DNA of 64,000 bases. It comes from Pseudomonas sp. WN033 (GTDB taxonomy: Bacteria > Pseudomonadota > Gammaproteobacteria > Pseudomonadales > Pseudomonadaceae). Numbering within the stretch: position 1 is the stretch's first letter; every line of letters begins with the position of its first letter. Both the position numbers and the translations under genes were made by a program. The stretch is taken from assembly GCA_002287035.1 (NCBI GenBank), contig NSKG01000003.1:62001-126000 (forward strand), written 5' to 3'. This document shows, piece after piece, positions 37,296-47,228 of the stretch. Below the pieces are notes generated by a model. It ran no database searches. It saw only the letters and a program-made list of their open reading frames with translations, and had not been told where the DNA came from.

Positions 37296-37898
37296 ATGAG
37301 TCTTTCCATTACCTACAGCGCCACCTACAGCGGCTGGACCATCAGCGACTACCTGGCCGACTGGACCGGCTATTTCGGTGATGCCAATCACCGTGAAGGT
37401 GAGGTCGAGGATGGTGTCAACACGGGTGGTTTCTACCCGGGCAGCCTCAGCGGTACTCAGTACGCTTTGACCAGCCCGAACAGCGACGCCGGCTTCATCG
37501 CCGAAGGCGACCTGAGCTACACGTTGTTCGCGAATCCGGCCCATACGCTCTATGGCGAGCTGGATAGCATTTCCCTGGGCAGCAAACTGATCACGGGTAG
37601 CTCTGGCTTTGAGTTTACCTCTGGTTATGAAGAGGTCACATTTAGCGGCTTCGATCTCTACAGCGCCCAGAGCGAAGGCCATTCCGGTATCGTCCATCAA
37701 GTGGTCTACGGCCTGATGTCCGGTGATGCTACGGCCCTGGAAGGCGTGCTCAACGACCTGCTGGACGACTACGGCGTCTCCACTGCCGACACCTTCGACG
37801 TCGTCGCCGCCGCCCTGGCTGCCGGCCCGTTGAGCACCGCTTCGGCCGAACTGGTCGGTGTGCCGGAGCTGGTCGACGACCTGGCCCTGGCGGCCTGA
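37296..37898 (+). CDS. hasA: Haemophore HasA
   Basis: A 200-residue secreted haem-scavenging protein without an N-terminal signal peptide. It begins MSLSITYSATYSGWT, closely resembling P. aeruginosa HasAp. The haem-iron ligands are conserved at the same numbers: His32 (DANHREG) and Tyr75 (DLSYTLF), with the supporting His83. The C-terminus ends DDLALAA, the type I secretion signal form used by HasDEF. It extracts haem from haemoproteins and hands it to HasR. A GGAGA ribosome site precedes the ATG. Confidence 0.97.
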   Translation: MSLSITYSATYSGWTISDYLADWTGYFGDANHREGEVEDGVNTGGFYPGSLSGTQYALTSPNSDAGFIAEGDLSYTLFANPAHTLYGELDSISLGSKLITGSSGFEFTSGYEEVTFSGFDLYSAQSEGHSGIVHQVVYGLMSGDATALEGVLNDLLDDYGVSTADTFDVVAAALAAGPLSTASAELVGVPELVDDLALAA

Positions 37899-38063
37899 TC
37901 TTCGGGTAATGAAAAAGGCGGAGGGGAGATCGCTCTCCCGGCCGCCGGCAACGACCGCCGTGGTGCTGGCCTGAACAACTCGCGCCACGGTGGTCGCACC
38001 AATTCTCGACAAGTGCTGCCCGCTGCGTCAATCACCGCGGGCGGCGCTTCTGGGGCGCACAGC

Positions 38064-39821
38064 ATGCAACCTTCCAACGAAATCCTCGCTGCACTGGCGG
38101 CTTGCCGGCGCGGCTTCGTCAGCGTCGGCGTCTTCAGCGCGGTGATCAACCTGCTGATGCTGGCCCCGGCGCTGTACATGCTGCAGGTTTACGACCGTGT
38201 GCTGGCTTCGGGCAACCACATGACCCTGGCCATGCTGACCCTGATGGTACTTGGCCTGTACGCCTTCATGGGCCTGCTGGAGTGGGTACGCAGTCTGGTG
38301 GTGATTCGCCTTGGCGCGCAGATCGACCAGCAGCTTGGCGCACGCATCTATGACGCCACCTTCGATGCCAGCCTACGCGTCGGTCGTGGCAGCAACGCCC
38401 AGCCGCTGAACGACCTGACCAGTCTGCGCCAGTTCGCCACCGGCAACGCCCTGTTCGCCCTGTTCGACGCGCCCTGGTTTCCGCTCTACCTGGCAGTGCT
38501 GTTTCTCTTCCACCCCTGGCTCGGCTGGCTGGCGCTGGGCGGTGCGGCGTTGCTGCTGGCACTGACCTGGGTCAACCAGTGGCTGACCCGCGCGCCGCTG
38601 GCCGAGGCCGGGCTACTGGCCATCCAGGCGACCCAGGCGGCTGGATCGCACCTGCGTAACGCCGAGGCGACCGAGGCCATGGGCATGCTGGCACGCCTGC
38701 GTCAGCGCTGGCAGGGGGAGCACGGCCGCTTCCTGCAGTTGCAGAACCGCGCCAGCGAGCAGGGCGCGGCGTTCAGCGCGGTGGCCAAGGGCGTGCGTCT
38801 GGCGCTGCAGTCGCTGATGCTCGGCCTCGGTGCGCTGCTGGCCGTGGATGGGCAGATCACCGCTGGCATGATGATCGCCGGCTCCATTCTCGCCGGGCGC
38901 GTGCTTGCCCCGCTGGATCAACTGATCAATGCCTGGAAGCAGTGGAGCGGCGCGCAGCAGGCCTACCGGCGCCTGTACGACCTGCTGCGGGCGCAACCGC
39001 CGCGTACCAGCGGCATGAGCCTACCAGCACCACGCGGCGCACTGCGCGTGGAGCAACTGTCGGCCTGCGCACCGGGCTCGCGCACGCCGGTTCTGGCCGG
39101 CGTCAGCTTCGCCCTGGAGCCGGGCCAGCGCCTGGTGGTGCTGGGGCCGTCCGGTTGCGGCAAGTCCAGCCTGGCGCGTCTGCTGGTGGCGGCGCAGATG
39201 CCGTTGGCGGGCAAGGTGCGCCTGGACGGTGCCGACCTGCAGCAGTGGGACAAGGACGCGCTCGGCCCGCACCTCGGCTACCTGCCGCAGGATGTGCAAC
39301 TGTTCGCCGGTAGCATCGCCGAGAACATCGCCCGCTTCGCCGAGGTCGAGGCAGAGAAGGTCGTCGCCGCCGCGCAGATGGCCGGTGTGCACGAACTGAT
39401 CCTGCGCCTGCCGCAGGGTTACGACACGCGCCTGGGCGAGGGCGGCGCCGGACTCTCCGGTGGGCAGAAGCAGCGCATCGGCCTGGCCCGCGCCGTCTAC
39501 GGCCTGCCGGCGTTGATCGTGCTCGACGAGCCCGATGCCAACCTCGACGAGGCCGGTGAGCAGGCGCTGCTGGCCGCGCTCGATCGCTTGCGCGAACAAG
39601 GCCGCACCCTGGTGCTGGTCAGCCATCGCCCGGCGCTGCTCAAGGGTGCCGATCAACTGTTGCTGCTGCGTGGCGGGCAGATGCAGGCCTTCGGCCCGGC
39701 CAGTCGGGTGCTGCAGGAGTTGCAGCAGGCCGCCCGGCCGGCAGCGCAGAGCGCGCCGGTGCGGCGTGTCACGCCGAGCCTGAGCATGAGTTACGGCGCC
39801 ATGCCGGGAGCTCAGCAATGA
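38064..39821 (+). CDS. hasD: Type I secretion ABC transporter HasD
   Basis: A 585-residue inner-membrane exporter of the PrtD/HasD family. An N-terminal transmembrane domain with about five to six helices (from [21 protein letters not shown]) is fused to an ATPase. The ATPase has Walker [11 protein letters not shown], signature LSGGQKQR, Walker [14 protein letters not shown] and switch His VLVSHRP. It drives export of HasA with HasE and HasF. I prefer ATG 38064; the frame opens 17 codons earlier at GTG 38013. It is separated from hasA by 165 bases that contain a GGGAGA/TCTCCC hairpin. Confidence 0.94.
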   Translation: MQPSNEILAALAACRRGFVSVGVFSAVINLLMLAPALYMLQVYDRVLASGNHMTLAMLTLMVLGLYAFMGLLEWVRSLVVIRLGAQIDQQLGARIYDATFDASLRVGRGSNAQPLNDLTSLRQFATGNALFALFDAPWFPLYLAVLFLFHPWLGWLALGGAALLLALTWVNQWLTRAPLAEAGLLAIQATQAAGSHLRNAEATEAMGMLARLRQRWQGEHGRFLQLQNRASEQGAAFSAVAKGVRLALQSLMLGLGALLAVDGQITAGMMIAGSILAGRVLAPLDQLINAWKQWSGAQQAYRRLYDLLRAQPPRTSGMSLPAPRGALRVEQLSACAPGSRTPVLAGVSFALEPGQRLVVLGPSGCGKSSLARLLVAAQMPLAGKVRLDGADLQQWDKDALGPHLGYLPQDVQLFAGSIAENIARFAEVEAEKVVAAAQMAGVHELILRLPQGYDTRLGEGGAGLSGGQKQRIGLARAVYGLPALIVLDEPDANLDEAGEQALLAALDRLREQGRTLVLVSHRPALLKGADQLLLLRGGQMQAFGPASRVLQELQQAARPAAQSAPVRRVTPSLSMSYGAMPGAQQ

Positions 39822-41134
39822 GCGCGCCGGCCCCGCTTCAGCCTCTGCACGCCGTCGATGCCCGGGCGCCGACGCGATTCGGCTGGTGGCTGCTACTGGC
39901 CGGCTTCGGTGGTTTCCTCGCCTGGGCTGCACTGGCGCCGCTGGACAAGGGCGTGCCGGTGAGCGGCACGGTGATGGTCAGCGGCAATCGCCAGGCGCTG
40001 CAGCACCCCACCGGTGGCACGGTGCGACGCATCCTCGCCCGTGATGGCGATGCAGTGCAGGCCGGTCAGCCCCTGCTGGAGCTGGATGACCAGGCCTTGC
40101 AGGCGCAGGCCGATGGCCTGCGTGCGCAACTGATCGGCAGCCGCGCCAGCGCTGCGCGCCTGGCCGCCGAGCGTGACGGTGCGACGAGCATCGACTTCGA
40201 CCCCTGGCTGCTGGCACGCGCGGACGATCCCCTGACGCTCGCCAGCCTGGAACTGCAGCGGCAACTGTTCGCCAGTCGGCGCCTGGCTTTGGCCCTGGAA
40301 CTCGACGGCCTGGCGCAGACCCGGGCCGGCAACGAGGCGCAACTGGGTGGCCTGCGTGCGCTGCACAGCAGCAAGCAAGCCCAGTTGCGCGTGCTCGACG
40401 AGCAATTGCTGGGCCTGCGCGAGTTGGCGGCGGACAACTACATCCCGCGCAACCGCCTGCTCGATGCCGAGCGCCAGCGTGCCGAGCTGACCGGTCTGCT
40501 GGCCGATGATGCCGGTCGCATAAGCCAGTTGCAGCGGCAGATCGCTGAACTGCGCCTGCGCGCTGCACAGCGCAACGAGCAGTTTCAGGAACAGGTGCGC
40601 AGCCAGTTGGCTGAGACGCAGATCCGCAGCGAAGAGCTGCACCATTGCCTGGCCGGGGTCGAGGCCGAGTTGCAGCGCACCCTGTTGCGGGCGCCGGCCA
40701 GCGGCCTGGTGGTCGGGCTCAGCGTATTCACCGAGGGCGGTGTGGTCGCCCCCGGCCAGGCGCTGCTGGAAATCGTCCCGCAGGATCAGCCACTGCTGGT
40801 CGAGGGTCGGCTGAGCCCCGCGCTGGTGGACAAGGTGCACCCCGGTCTGCCGGTGGAATTGCTGTTCACCGCCTTCGAGCAGCGAACCACGCCGCGGGTC
40901 GCCGGCACCCTGGAGCTGGTTTCCGCCGACCGCCTGCAGGACGAGCGCAGCGGCGAGGCGTATTACGCCATCCGCATTCGTGTGGGTGAGGAGGCTCTGC
41001 AGCAACTGGCCGGCCTGCGCATTCGCCCCGGCATGCCGGTGGAGGCGTTTATCAGCACCGGCGAGCGCTCGCTTCTCAACTATCTGTTCAAGCCGTTGCT
41101 CGATCGCACTCACCTGGCCCTGGCGGAAGACTGA
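39818..41134 (+). CDS. hasE: Type I secretion membrane-fusion protein HasE
   Basis: A 438-residue HlyD/PrtE-family adaptor. It has one N-terminal transmembrane helix ([20 protein letters not shown]), a lipoyl-like half ([20 protein letters not shown]), a long coiled coil, and the second half [24 protein letters not shown]. It links HasD in the inner membrane to HasF in the outer membrane. The ATG overlaps the hasD TGA. Confidence 0.94.
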   Translation: MSAPAPLQPLHAVDARAPTRFGWWLLLAGFGGFLAWAALAPLDKGVPVSGTVMVSGNRQALQHPTGGTVRRILARDGDAVQAGQPLLELDDQALQAQADGLRAQLIGSRASAARLAAERDGATSIDFDPWLLARADDPLTLASLELQRQLFASRRLALALELDGLAQTRAGNEAQLGGLRALHSSKQAQLRVLDEQLLGLRELAADNYIPRNRLLDAERQRAELTGLLADDAGRISQLQRQIAELRLRAAQRNEQFQEQVRSQLAETQIRSEELHHCLAGVEAELQRTLLRAPASGLVVGLSVFTEGGVVAPGQALLEIVPQDQPLLVEGRLSPALVDKVHPGLPVELLFTAFEQRTTPRVAGTLELVSADRLQDERSGEAYYAIRIRVGEEALQQLAGLRIRPGMPVEAFISTGERSLLNYLFKPLLDRTHLALAED

Positions 41135-41136
41135 CG

Positions 41137-42456
41137 ATGCGCGCGCTATGTTTCGGCCTGCTTCTGTGCCTGGCATCGCCTGTGTACGCACTCGGTCTGC
41201 TCGACGCCTATGCCCTGGCCCTGCGCAACGACCCGAGCTTCCAGGCCGCCATCGCCGAGCGCGACGCCGGGTTGGAGAGCCTGGCCATCGGCCGTGCGGG
41301 GTTGCTGCCACGGCTGTCGTGGAGTTACAGCAACCAGCGCAACGACTCGCAGGTGACGGCGGGAGAGCAGCGTGTCGACCGCGATTACCGCAGCTATGCC
41401 TCGGTGCTCAGCCTGCAGCAGCCGCTGTTCGACTACGCCGCCTGGGCCAACTATCGCCAGGGCGTGGCGCGCGCGCTGCTGGCCGACGAGCGCTTTCGCG
41501 GGCGCAGCCAGGAGTTGGCGGTGCGCCTGTTCGAGGCCTACAGCCAGGCGTTGCTAGCTGACGAACGCATCGCCCTGGCGCGCGCCCAGCGTCGTGCCCT
41601 GGTCGAGCGCCTGCAGCTTAATCAGCGTCTGCTACGGGCTGGCGAAGGTACTCGCACCGATGAGCTGGAAACCGAGGCGCGCCTGGCCCTGGCCGAGGCT
41701 GAGCTGATCCAGGCCAAGGACGATCTGGACATTGGCCTGCGCGCGCTGGAGGCCATCGTCGGCGAGCCGTTGGCGCACAGCGACCTGCAGCCGTTGCTTG
41801 ATGATTTCCCGATCCAGCCGCCACAGCCGGCGCGCTTTGAGGCCTGGCGCGACCTGGCCGTGACCGGTAATGCCGAACTGGCGGCGCAGCGCCGCGCGGT
41901 CGAAGTAGCGGCTCAGGGCATCGAGAAACAGCGCGCCGGTCATCTGCCGACCCTGAGCCTGGTGGCTAGCAGCCGCCTGACCAACTCCGATTCGGAAAGC
42001 AGCTACAACCAGCGGTACGATACCGACAGCATCGGCATCCAGCTCAGCGTGCCGCTGTTCGCCGGTGGCGGGGTGAGCGCGGCAACCCGCCAGGCCAGCG
42101 CCGCGCATACGCAGGCCAGCTTCGAGCTGGATGCGCAAACGGCCGAACTGCTCACCCGTCTGCGTCAGCAGTTCAACCTGTGCAACAGCGCCGCCGCGCG
42201 GGTGCGTGCCTATCGCCTGGCCGTGAACGCGGCCGAGACGCTGGTGCAGGCGACGCGCAAGAGCGTGGCCGGCGGCGAACGGGTCAACCTCGACGTGCTC
42301 GACGCCGAGCAGCAGTTGCACGGCGCCCGCCGCGACCTGGCCGAGGCGCGCCATGCCTATCTGCATGCCTGGTTGCAGTTGCGCTATTTGAGCGGCACGC
42401 TGACAGAGCGTGATTTGCAGCGCCTGGCCGGCTATTTCGTGACTGGTGCCGAGTAG
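41137..42456 (+). CDS. hasF: TolC-family outer-membrane channel HasF
   Basis: A 439-residue outer-membrane efflux protein with a signal peptide ending near SPVYALG. It shows the two OEP repeats: DAYALALRNDPSFQAAIAER with YASVLSLQQPLFDYAAW, and SIGIQLSVPLFAGGGVSAATRQA. Dedicated channels beside hasDE are known in Pseudomonas (PrtF/HasF type). It starts two bases after hasE. Confidence 0.93.
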   Translation: MRALCFGLLLCLASPVYALGLLDAYALALRNDPSFQAAIAERDAGLESLAIGRAGLLPRLSWSYSNQRNDSQVTAGEQRVDRDYRSYASVLSLQQPLFDYAAWANYRQGVARALLADERFRGRSQELAVRLFEAYSQALLADERIALARAQRRALVERLQLNQRLLRAGEGTRTDELETEARLALAEAELIQAKDDLDIGLRALEAIVGEPLAHSDLQPLLDDFPIQPPQPARFEAWRDLAVTGNAELAAQRRAVEVAAQGIEKQRAGHLPTLSLVASSRLTNSDSESSYNQRYDTDSIGIQLSVPLFAGGGVSAATRQASAAHTQASFELDAQTAELLTRLRQQFNLCNSAAARVRAYRLAVNAAETLVQATRKSVAGGERVNLDVLDAEQQLHGARRDLAEARHAYLHAWLQLRYLSGTLTERDLQRLAGYFVTGAE

Positions 42457-42601
42457 GCAACTCAGTACCAGCCAGGTCGGCAACGCGGGTGGTCGTGCAA
42501 AACATTGATATTTTTTACGGGGTTTGCCGGGCTCATACGTCTTAACAAGGAATCCGGGCCACAGTCCGGAGCTTGTTGTATGGAACCACAGAGAGCTGAC
42601 T

Positions 42602-43198
42602 ATGACTGCTGCCAACACCTCACTCACCCATCCGCTGCGCTCGCAGCGCCTGAACCAGATCACCCATGAACCGCATAGTCGGCTCGACAACCGGGTCAAG
42701 GAGCATGACCCCTTTGCCTCCCGGGAACGCTTTGCCCGTTTTGTGGCTGCCCAGTACCTGTTCCAGTATGACCTGGAGCGCCTGTATGCTGATGATGATC
42801 TGGGACGTCTGATCCCTGGTCTGAGTGGCCGCTGCCGGCTGGAGCAGACCCGCTTGGATCTGGCCGATCTGCAGCAGCCGTTGCCGGTTGGGGATGAGTC
42901 CGTTCGCTTCCGCTCAATGGGTGTCGGTGAGACGCTGGCCTGGCTGTTCGTGTCGGAAGGTTCCAAGCTGGGCGCGGCCTTTTTGCTCAAGCGTATGCCG
43001 GCGTTGGGGTTGAGTGACAGTTTTGGTGCCAGGCACCTGGGTGAACCTGAGGGTGGCCGTGCGCAAGGCTGGAAGAGCTTTGTTGCCGTGCTTGATGCTG
43101 TCGAACTTGATGCCGAGCAGGAGCGACTGGCCGAGGCCGCCGCGATTGCGGCCTTCGAACGCTTTACCGTGCATCTGGAGCGCTGTTTTGCCGATTGA
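42602..43198 (+). CDS. hemO: Haem oxygenase, PigA/HemO type
   Basis: A 198-residue haem oxygenase that opens haem to biliverdin, CO and iron. It matches P. aeruginosa PigA throughout: LRSQRLNQITHEPHSRL with the proximal ligand at His25, FARFVAAQYLFQYDLE, the WLFVSEGSKLGAAFL distal helix and FGARHLGEPEGGRAQGWK. The start at 42602 fits the family N-terminus; the frame opens earlier. It follows hasF by 145 bases, coupling haem capture with iron release. Base usage is back to the host style. Confidence 0.95.
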   Translation: MTAANTSLTHPLRSQRLNQITHEPHSRLDNRVKEHDPFASRERFARFVAAQYLFQYDLERLYADDDLGRLIPGLSGRCRLEQTRLDLADLQQPLPVGDESVRFRSMGVGETLAWLFVSEGSKLGAAFLLKRMPALGLSDSFGARHLGEPEGGRAQGWKSFVAVLDAVELDAEQERLAEAAAIAAFERFTVHLERCFAD

Positions 43199-43610
43199 GC
43201 CCGTACCACCCACAAAGCCCCGCCGGTTTCGCTGGCTCTGGTTGCTGCTCGCCTACTGGGCTATCGGCATGGCCATGCTGGGCGTGGTTTTGCCAGGTCT
43301 GCCAACGACTGAGTTTGTGTTGTTGGCGGCCTGGGCGGCTTCACGCAGCTCGCCCAGACTGGCTGCGTGGCTGGAGCGGCACCGGATATTCGGGCCATTG
43401 CTGCGAGACTGGCGCCAAGGTGGGGTTATTGCCCGGCGCAGCAAGCTGGCGGCGACCCTGGCTATGTTATTGAGCTTAACCCTGTTGATATTGCTGGTCG
43501 ATCACACACCCTCAATCATCTTCGCCGCGCTCGGCATGTCCTGTGGTGCGGTGTGGATCTGGAGTCGGCCGGAGCGTCCACGACCATCCTCGGTAAAGTC
43601 CGCTCAATAG
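43188..43610 (+). CDS. YbaN/DUF454 family inner-membrane protein
   Basis: A 140-residue protein with three or four hydrophobic helices. The signature GVVLPGLPTTEFVLLAAWAASRSSPRLAAWL places it in DUF454. Function is unknown. I assign a TTG start at 43188, overlapping the end of hemO, because GGAG lies seven bases upstream and no ATG or GTG fits before the conserved region. Longer upstream frames run out of phase inside hemO and are unlikely. The pairing with a haem oxygenase gene is worth noting. Confidence 0.8.
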   Translation: MPIEPVPPTKPRRFRWLWLLLAYWAIGMAMLGVVLPGLPTTEFVLLAAWAASRSSPRLAAWLERHRIFGPLLRDWRQGGVIARRSKLAATLAMLLSLTLLILLVDHTPSIIFAALGMSCGAVWIWSRPERPRPSSVKSAQ

Positions 43611-43723
43611 CGGCCTGAAATTAACTGTCTATACTTTCCAGGCTGCAATGGATGGCCCAGGTTTTCGGGCTCGTTGGCCTGGGGCCTCCTCGAGTCTTTT
43701 ATACGGACATAGAGGGAATCACA

Positions 43724-44284
43724 ATGACACATGCACTTCGTTTTCATCTGCTTACTGCCCTGGCGTTGGTGCTCGTGCTCTCCGGCGCCCTGTTCAACCG
43801 GGCGCTGGCCGCTGACGCCGAGACTCTGGCGCGAGACTCACGGCAGGCCCTGCAATCGCTGTATCAGTCCAAACCTGTTGCTGAAACCCTGTCACGTAGC
43901 GCCAAGGCGGTGCTGGTATTCCCCAATATCGTCAAGGCGGGCCTGGTGTTCGGCGGCAGTTATGGCGAGGGAACTCTGTTCAAGGGTGGTGAGGTGGCGG
44001 GTTACTACAACTCGGTCAGCGGCTCCTGGGGCTGGCAGGCCGGGGCGCAGTCCTATGGTTATGCGGTATTTCTGATGACCGATAATGCGGTGAACTACCT
44101 GAGTGAATCCCGGGGCTGGGAAGTGGGCGTCGGGCCGACGGTAGTGATGGTTGATGAGGGCGTAGCCCGGCGGTTGTCGACCACCACCCTGCAGGACGAT
44201 GCCTACGCCTTCATCTTTGATCAGCAGGGGCTGATGGCCGGGCTAAGTCTTGAGGGTAGCAAGATTTCACCTATCCGCCGATGA
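43724..44284 (+). CDS. YSC84/SYLF-domain lipid-binding protein, secreted
   Basis: A 186-residue protein with a signal peptide ending near NRALAAD. A SYLF domain follows: ALQSLYQSKPVAETLSRSAKAVLVFPNIVKAGLVFGGSYGEG, then GSWGWQAGAQSYGYAVFLMT. Bacterial members are periplasmic or outer-membrane associated and of uncertain function. The start at 43724 has GAGGG upstream. A terminator hairpin follows. Confidence 0.88.
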   Translation: MTHALRFHLLTALALVLVLSGALFNRALAADAETLARDSRQALQSLYQSKPVAETLSRSAKAVLVFPNIVKAGLVFGGSYGEGTLFKGGEVAGYYNSVSGSWGWQAGAQSYGYAVFLMTDNAVNYLSESRGWEVGVGPTVVMVDEGVARRLSTTTLQDDAYAFIFDQQGLMAGLSLEGSKISPIRR

Positions 44285-44290
44285 GCTGAA

Positions 44291-44313
44291 GCCGGCGCGT
44301 GATTCGCGCCGGC
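44291..44313. terminator. Hairpin between convergent genes
   Basis: A perfect GC-rich 9-base stem (GCCGGCGCG / CGCGCCGGC, 5-base loop) in the 34-base gap between the SYLF and thioesterase genes. Confidence 0.6.
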
Positions 44314-44318
44314 GCTGG

Positions 44319-45161
44319 CTAGACGCGCAGAGCTTCCAGCTGTTCTCGCACCGCTGCCGGTAATGCAATGGGGCGGTTGTTGGCCGGATCAATCAGCACC
44401 ATGACGCTGTTGGCGGCAGCCTGGACCTGGTCCTTGTGCAGGGCACAACCGGTAAAGCAGAACGAGCTGTTGCCAATGCGGTTGATGCCGGCCGCCAGTT
44501 CCACTGCATGCCAACCGGGCTGGTAGTTGTCAAAGCAGATATCGGTGGAGGCGACCAGTACGCCCAGACCCTGCAGGTCGAGGCTGCGAATGGCGCCAAA
44601 GCGGGCCTGCTCCATATAGCGGGCCAGTGCCGCTTCGCTGCGCTGACTGTCGGCATCGAGATCGGCATAACGTGGGGTGATTTGCTGACGTACCGCGAAG
44701 TTGTGCGCATGCGCCAACTGCTGGCGGAAGCTGTCGTCGGGTAATGCCGCAACCTCGCCGCTGACGGCTGGCAACAGTCCGGTGCGAATATAGTCGGGCA
44801 ACTCTACCCATTGCCCCTGGGTCAGTGCGCCCATGACACAGTCTTGTACGCCGACCCGCTGACCATTCTGGAACAGTTCACTACGGACCCGGTATTGTTC
44901 GGCATCGCACCCCAGAACACTGACCTCGGCCTGCACGTCACTGCCATACCATGTCACTTGCTGGTAATTGGTGACGCTACGCAATGGGCGCAGGCGGACC
45001 TGATCGGAGAACCAGGCATCGGGTCCGAACAGTTCCAGGTGGGCGCGCAAACGTGCTTCCTGGTGGAAGTGGTAAAGCCGGGTGTTGTTGACGTGGCGCC
45101 AGGTGTCCAGGTCGGTGTAACGGGGAGAAAGGGTGCATTGGAACAGAAAATCTTGGGACAT
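44319..45161 (-). CDS. Acyl-CoA thioesterase-like protein with two hotdog domains
   Basis: A 280-residue protein made of two 4HBT-type hotdog halves. The first contains LSPRYTDLDTWRHVNNTRLYHF, the 4-hydroxybenzoyl-CoA thioesterase type of active site. The second contains ITPRYADLDADSQRSEAALARY, where the HVNN part is lost. It probably hydrolyses an acyl-CoA; the second half may be structural. The substrate is unknown. Confidence 0.82.
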   Translation of the reverse strand: MSQDFLFQCTLSPRYTDLDTWRHVNNTRLYHFHQEARLRAHLELFGPDAWFSDQVRLRPLRSVTNYQQVTWYGSDVQAEVSVLGCDAEQYRVRSELFQNGQRVGVQDCVMGALTQGQWVELPDYIRTGLLPAVSGEVAALPDDSFRQQLAHAHNFAVRQQITPRYADLDADSQRSEAALARYMEQARFGAIRSLDLQGLGVLVASTDICFDNYQPGWHAVELAAGINRIGNSSFCFTGCALHKDQVQAAANSVMVLIDPANNRPIALPAAVREQLEALRV

Positions 45162-45303
45162 GATGCTGGCAATCCTGGGCTGCTTGTACGTTGTTCTGAC
45201 TACAGCATGGCGTTCTGAGTGGCAGGCTGCAACCGCTGCGGCGCAACTATGAACTAGATGGATAGGCTGTCATTTCTTGAGCCAGATAAGGCCTTCAGTA
45301 TGG

Positions 45304-46182
45304 TCAGGCTCTTTTGCCAGGGAGCAGGCTCCAGGCTGACCAGCGGGCGTTGACCCAGAGTGACAGGGCGATTATCGCGCCGCCAATGGCCAGACGCAGC
45401 AGGTCGGCGTCACGGTTCCAGATCAGCAGATTGACCAGTAGCCCGGCTGGTACCAGCGCGTTGTTCATGATACCCAGAGTGCCGGCATCGACCTGAGTGG
45501 CACCACGGTTCCAGAAGAAGAATCCGAGCCCGGAGGCGACCAGCCCCAACCAGGCCAGCACGCCCCAGTGCAGGCCGCTGCTGGGCAGTTTGTCCGGGTT
45601 GCCAAGTAGCAGCCAGGCGGGCAGCACCACCAGCAATGCGCCGATGAAAAAAAAGCCGAAACCTTGCCACTGTTGGCGCACATCAATCCGGTAGTGGCGA
45701 ATCAGATGGGCATAGCCGACCTGCCCGGCGGCAAAGGTCAGGTTGGCCAGTTGCAGAATCACAAAGCCGGTGATGAAACTGTCGCTGATACCGTCATAGC
45801 GGATGATCCCGGCACCGAGCACAGCGATCAGCGTGGCTACCAGCGGGCCGCTGCTGAAGCGGCGGCGCAGGGCATTGTCGACCAGCGCCACATACAGCGG
45901 GGTGAAGATGGTGAACAGCAGCACTTCTGGCACGCTGATGTAGTTGAACGACAGATACAGGCCAATATAGGTAACCCCGAACTGCAGGGCGCCAACCAGC
46001 AGTACGCCGGCCATCAGTCCGAGCGGCAGTTGCCGTGGCCGCAGTAATGGCAGAAACAGCAGACTGGCGAGCACGACGCGGGTAAGTACGGCAAAGTAGC
46101 TGTCGACCTGGCCCGCGAGGTACTCGCCGATCAGGCTGAACGACAGGGCCCATAGCAGGGTAACGGCAATCAGGCTGGGCAT
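45304..46182 (-). CDS. DMT superfamily (EamA) transporter
   Basis: A 292-residue inner-membrane protein with about ten transmembrane helices and two EamA repeats (first from LIAVTLLWALSFSLIGEYL, second from FFFIGALLVVLPAWLLLG). Transporters of this type export amino acids, metabolites or drugs; the substrate is not predictable. The 142-base gap to the thioesterase gene holds no gene. Confidence 0.88.
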   Translation of the reverse strand: MPSLIAVTLLWALSFSLIGEYLAGQVDSYFAVLTRVVLASLLFLPLLRPRQLPLGLMAGVLLVGALQFGVTYIGLYLSFNYISVPEVLLFTIFTPLYVALVDNALRRRFSSGPLVATLIAVLGAGIIRYDGISDSFITGFVILQLANLTFAAGQVGYAHLIRHYRIDVRQQWQGFGFFFIGALLVVLPAWLLLGNPDKLPSSGLHWGVLAWLGLVASGLGFFFWNRGATQVDAGTLGIMNNALVPAGLLVNLLIWNRDADLLRLAIGGAIIALSLWVNARWSAWSLLPGKRA

Positions 46183-46486
46183 GGCAGTTGTCAGTAAAGC
46201 AGGGTCGCGCAGTATAGCGCTGAGGCTGTCAGACTCACCAGTCTGATCAGTCCAGGCGCTCTAGATCAGGCAAGTGATCCTGTGCGCAGAATTACGCATG
46301 GTTGCTTTTCGGCTGTCCAGGTTGGCCCGGAACTTGCCATAATATTGACGAATTTGACACTACAACTAAAAAAATAGACTAAAAGTATTAGTAACCTGCA
46401 AAAGGACTAGAGCGCCGCCAGCGGAGAGAGATTACTGTAGGCGAATGGATGTAGTCTTGGTTGCGCGCTATCTAAGGAGAAGCACA
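46183..46486 (+). promoter_or_regulatory. pprB upstream region with motif shared with flp promoter
   Basis: A 304-base gap without a gene, becoming AT-rich from about 46335 to 46395. It contains AAAGTATTAGTA at 46382-46393, which recurs exactly at 54441-54452 upstream of the pilin gene. The distance to the pprB start is about 105 bases. A conventional -35/-10 pair was not clear to me. Confidence 0.45.
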
Positions 46487-47221
46487 GTGGTAACTCATGG
46501 GGTACACAGGATTCTGGTGGTTGATAACGAGTCCTTGATTGTCGAGGAGTTGACTGAATATCTCTCAGGTTGCGGTTTCGAGTGTCTGGGGTGCCTGGAT
46601 GGTGCAGAGGCGCTGGAGCTGTTTCAGCAGCATGCCGATATACGCATCGTCCTGACCGATTACCGCATGCCGGGTATGAACGGCGTTGAGCTGTTGCAAC
46701 GCCTGCGAGAGGTTGCCAGCGACGAGCATGTTTTTGAGGGCGCGCTGTTTACCGGCAATGCCGAGAAGGAAGACGTTATCGCGGCATTGCGCGCGGGTGT
46801 CTCCGACTACTTTCAGAAACCACTGGATCTGGATGAGTTGCTCGCCGGGGTGCAGCGGCTGGTCGAGCGGGTCAACCTACGGATGAAAAAAGCCAGCGTC
46901 CACCACATCAGTGCCAAGCTGCAGGATTTGTCCGAGTCCCTGGCTGAGCTTTATGAGGGCATTCATAGCCTGGGGGGTAATGAAACCGGGCAGGCTTCTG
47001 AAACAGAGCACAGGAAAGTGGTGGCACCGGGGTTCGAGAAACTATCACCACGGCAAGTGGAAGTGGCCAGGCTGATTGCCAAGGGCCAGACCAACTATCA
47101 GATTTCCTGTGAGCTGGGTATTTCCGAAAATACCGTCAAGCTCTATGTCTCGCAGATTTTGCGGGCGACCAACATGCCCAATCGAACCCGTCTGGCCCTG
47201 GTGCTGGGCGGGCAAGGCTAG
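46487..47221 (+). CDS. pprB: Response regulator PprB (REC + LuxR-type HTH)
   Basis: A 244-residue two-component regulator. A receiver domain (residues about 7-125) has ILVVDNE and the phospho-acceptor Asp58 in IVLTDYRMPGMNG. The C-terminal LuxR-type helix-turn-helix is KLSPRQVEVARLIAKG through SENTVKLYVSQIL. In P. aeruginosa PprB, the partner of PprA, activates Tad pili, CupE fimbriae and a secreted adhesin. This gene bounds a Tad locus that also carries a pprA-like gene, so the name is well supported. I chose GTG 46487 because AAGGAGA lies six bases upstream. Confidence 0.9.
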   Translation: MVTHGVHRILVVDNESLIVEELTEYLSGCGFECLGCLDGAEALELFQQHADIRIVLTDYRMPGMNGVELLQRLREVASDEHVFEGALFTGNAEKEDVIAALRAGVSDYFQKPLDLDELLAGVQRLVERVNLRMKKASVHHISAKLQDLSESLAELYEGIHSLGGNETGQASETEHRKVVAPGFEKLSPRQVEVARLIAKGQTNYQISCELGISENTVKLYVSQILRATNMPNRTRLALVLGGQG

Positions 47222-47228
47222 GCGATGT

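Noticed and set aside
43014-43187. Longer N-terminus for the DUF454 protein
   Set aside because: The extension runs out of phase inside hemO, is Arg/Pro-rich and lacks family similarity; a TTG with a ribosome site fits better.
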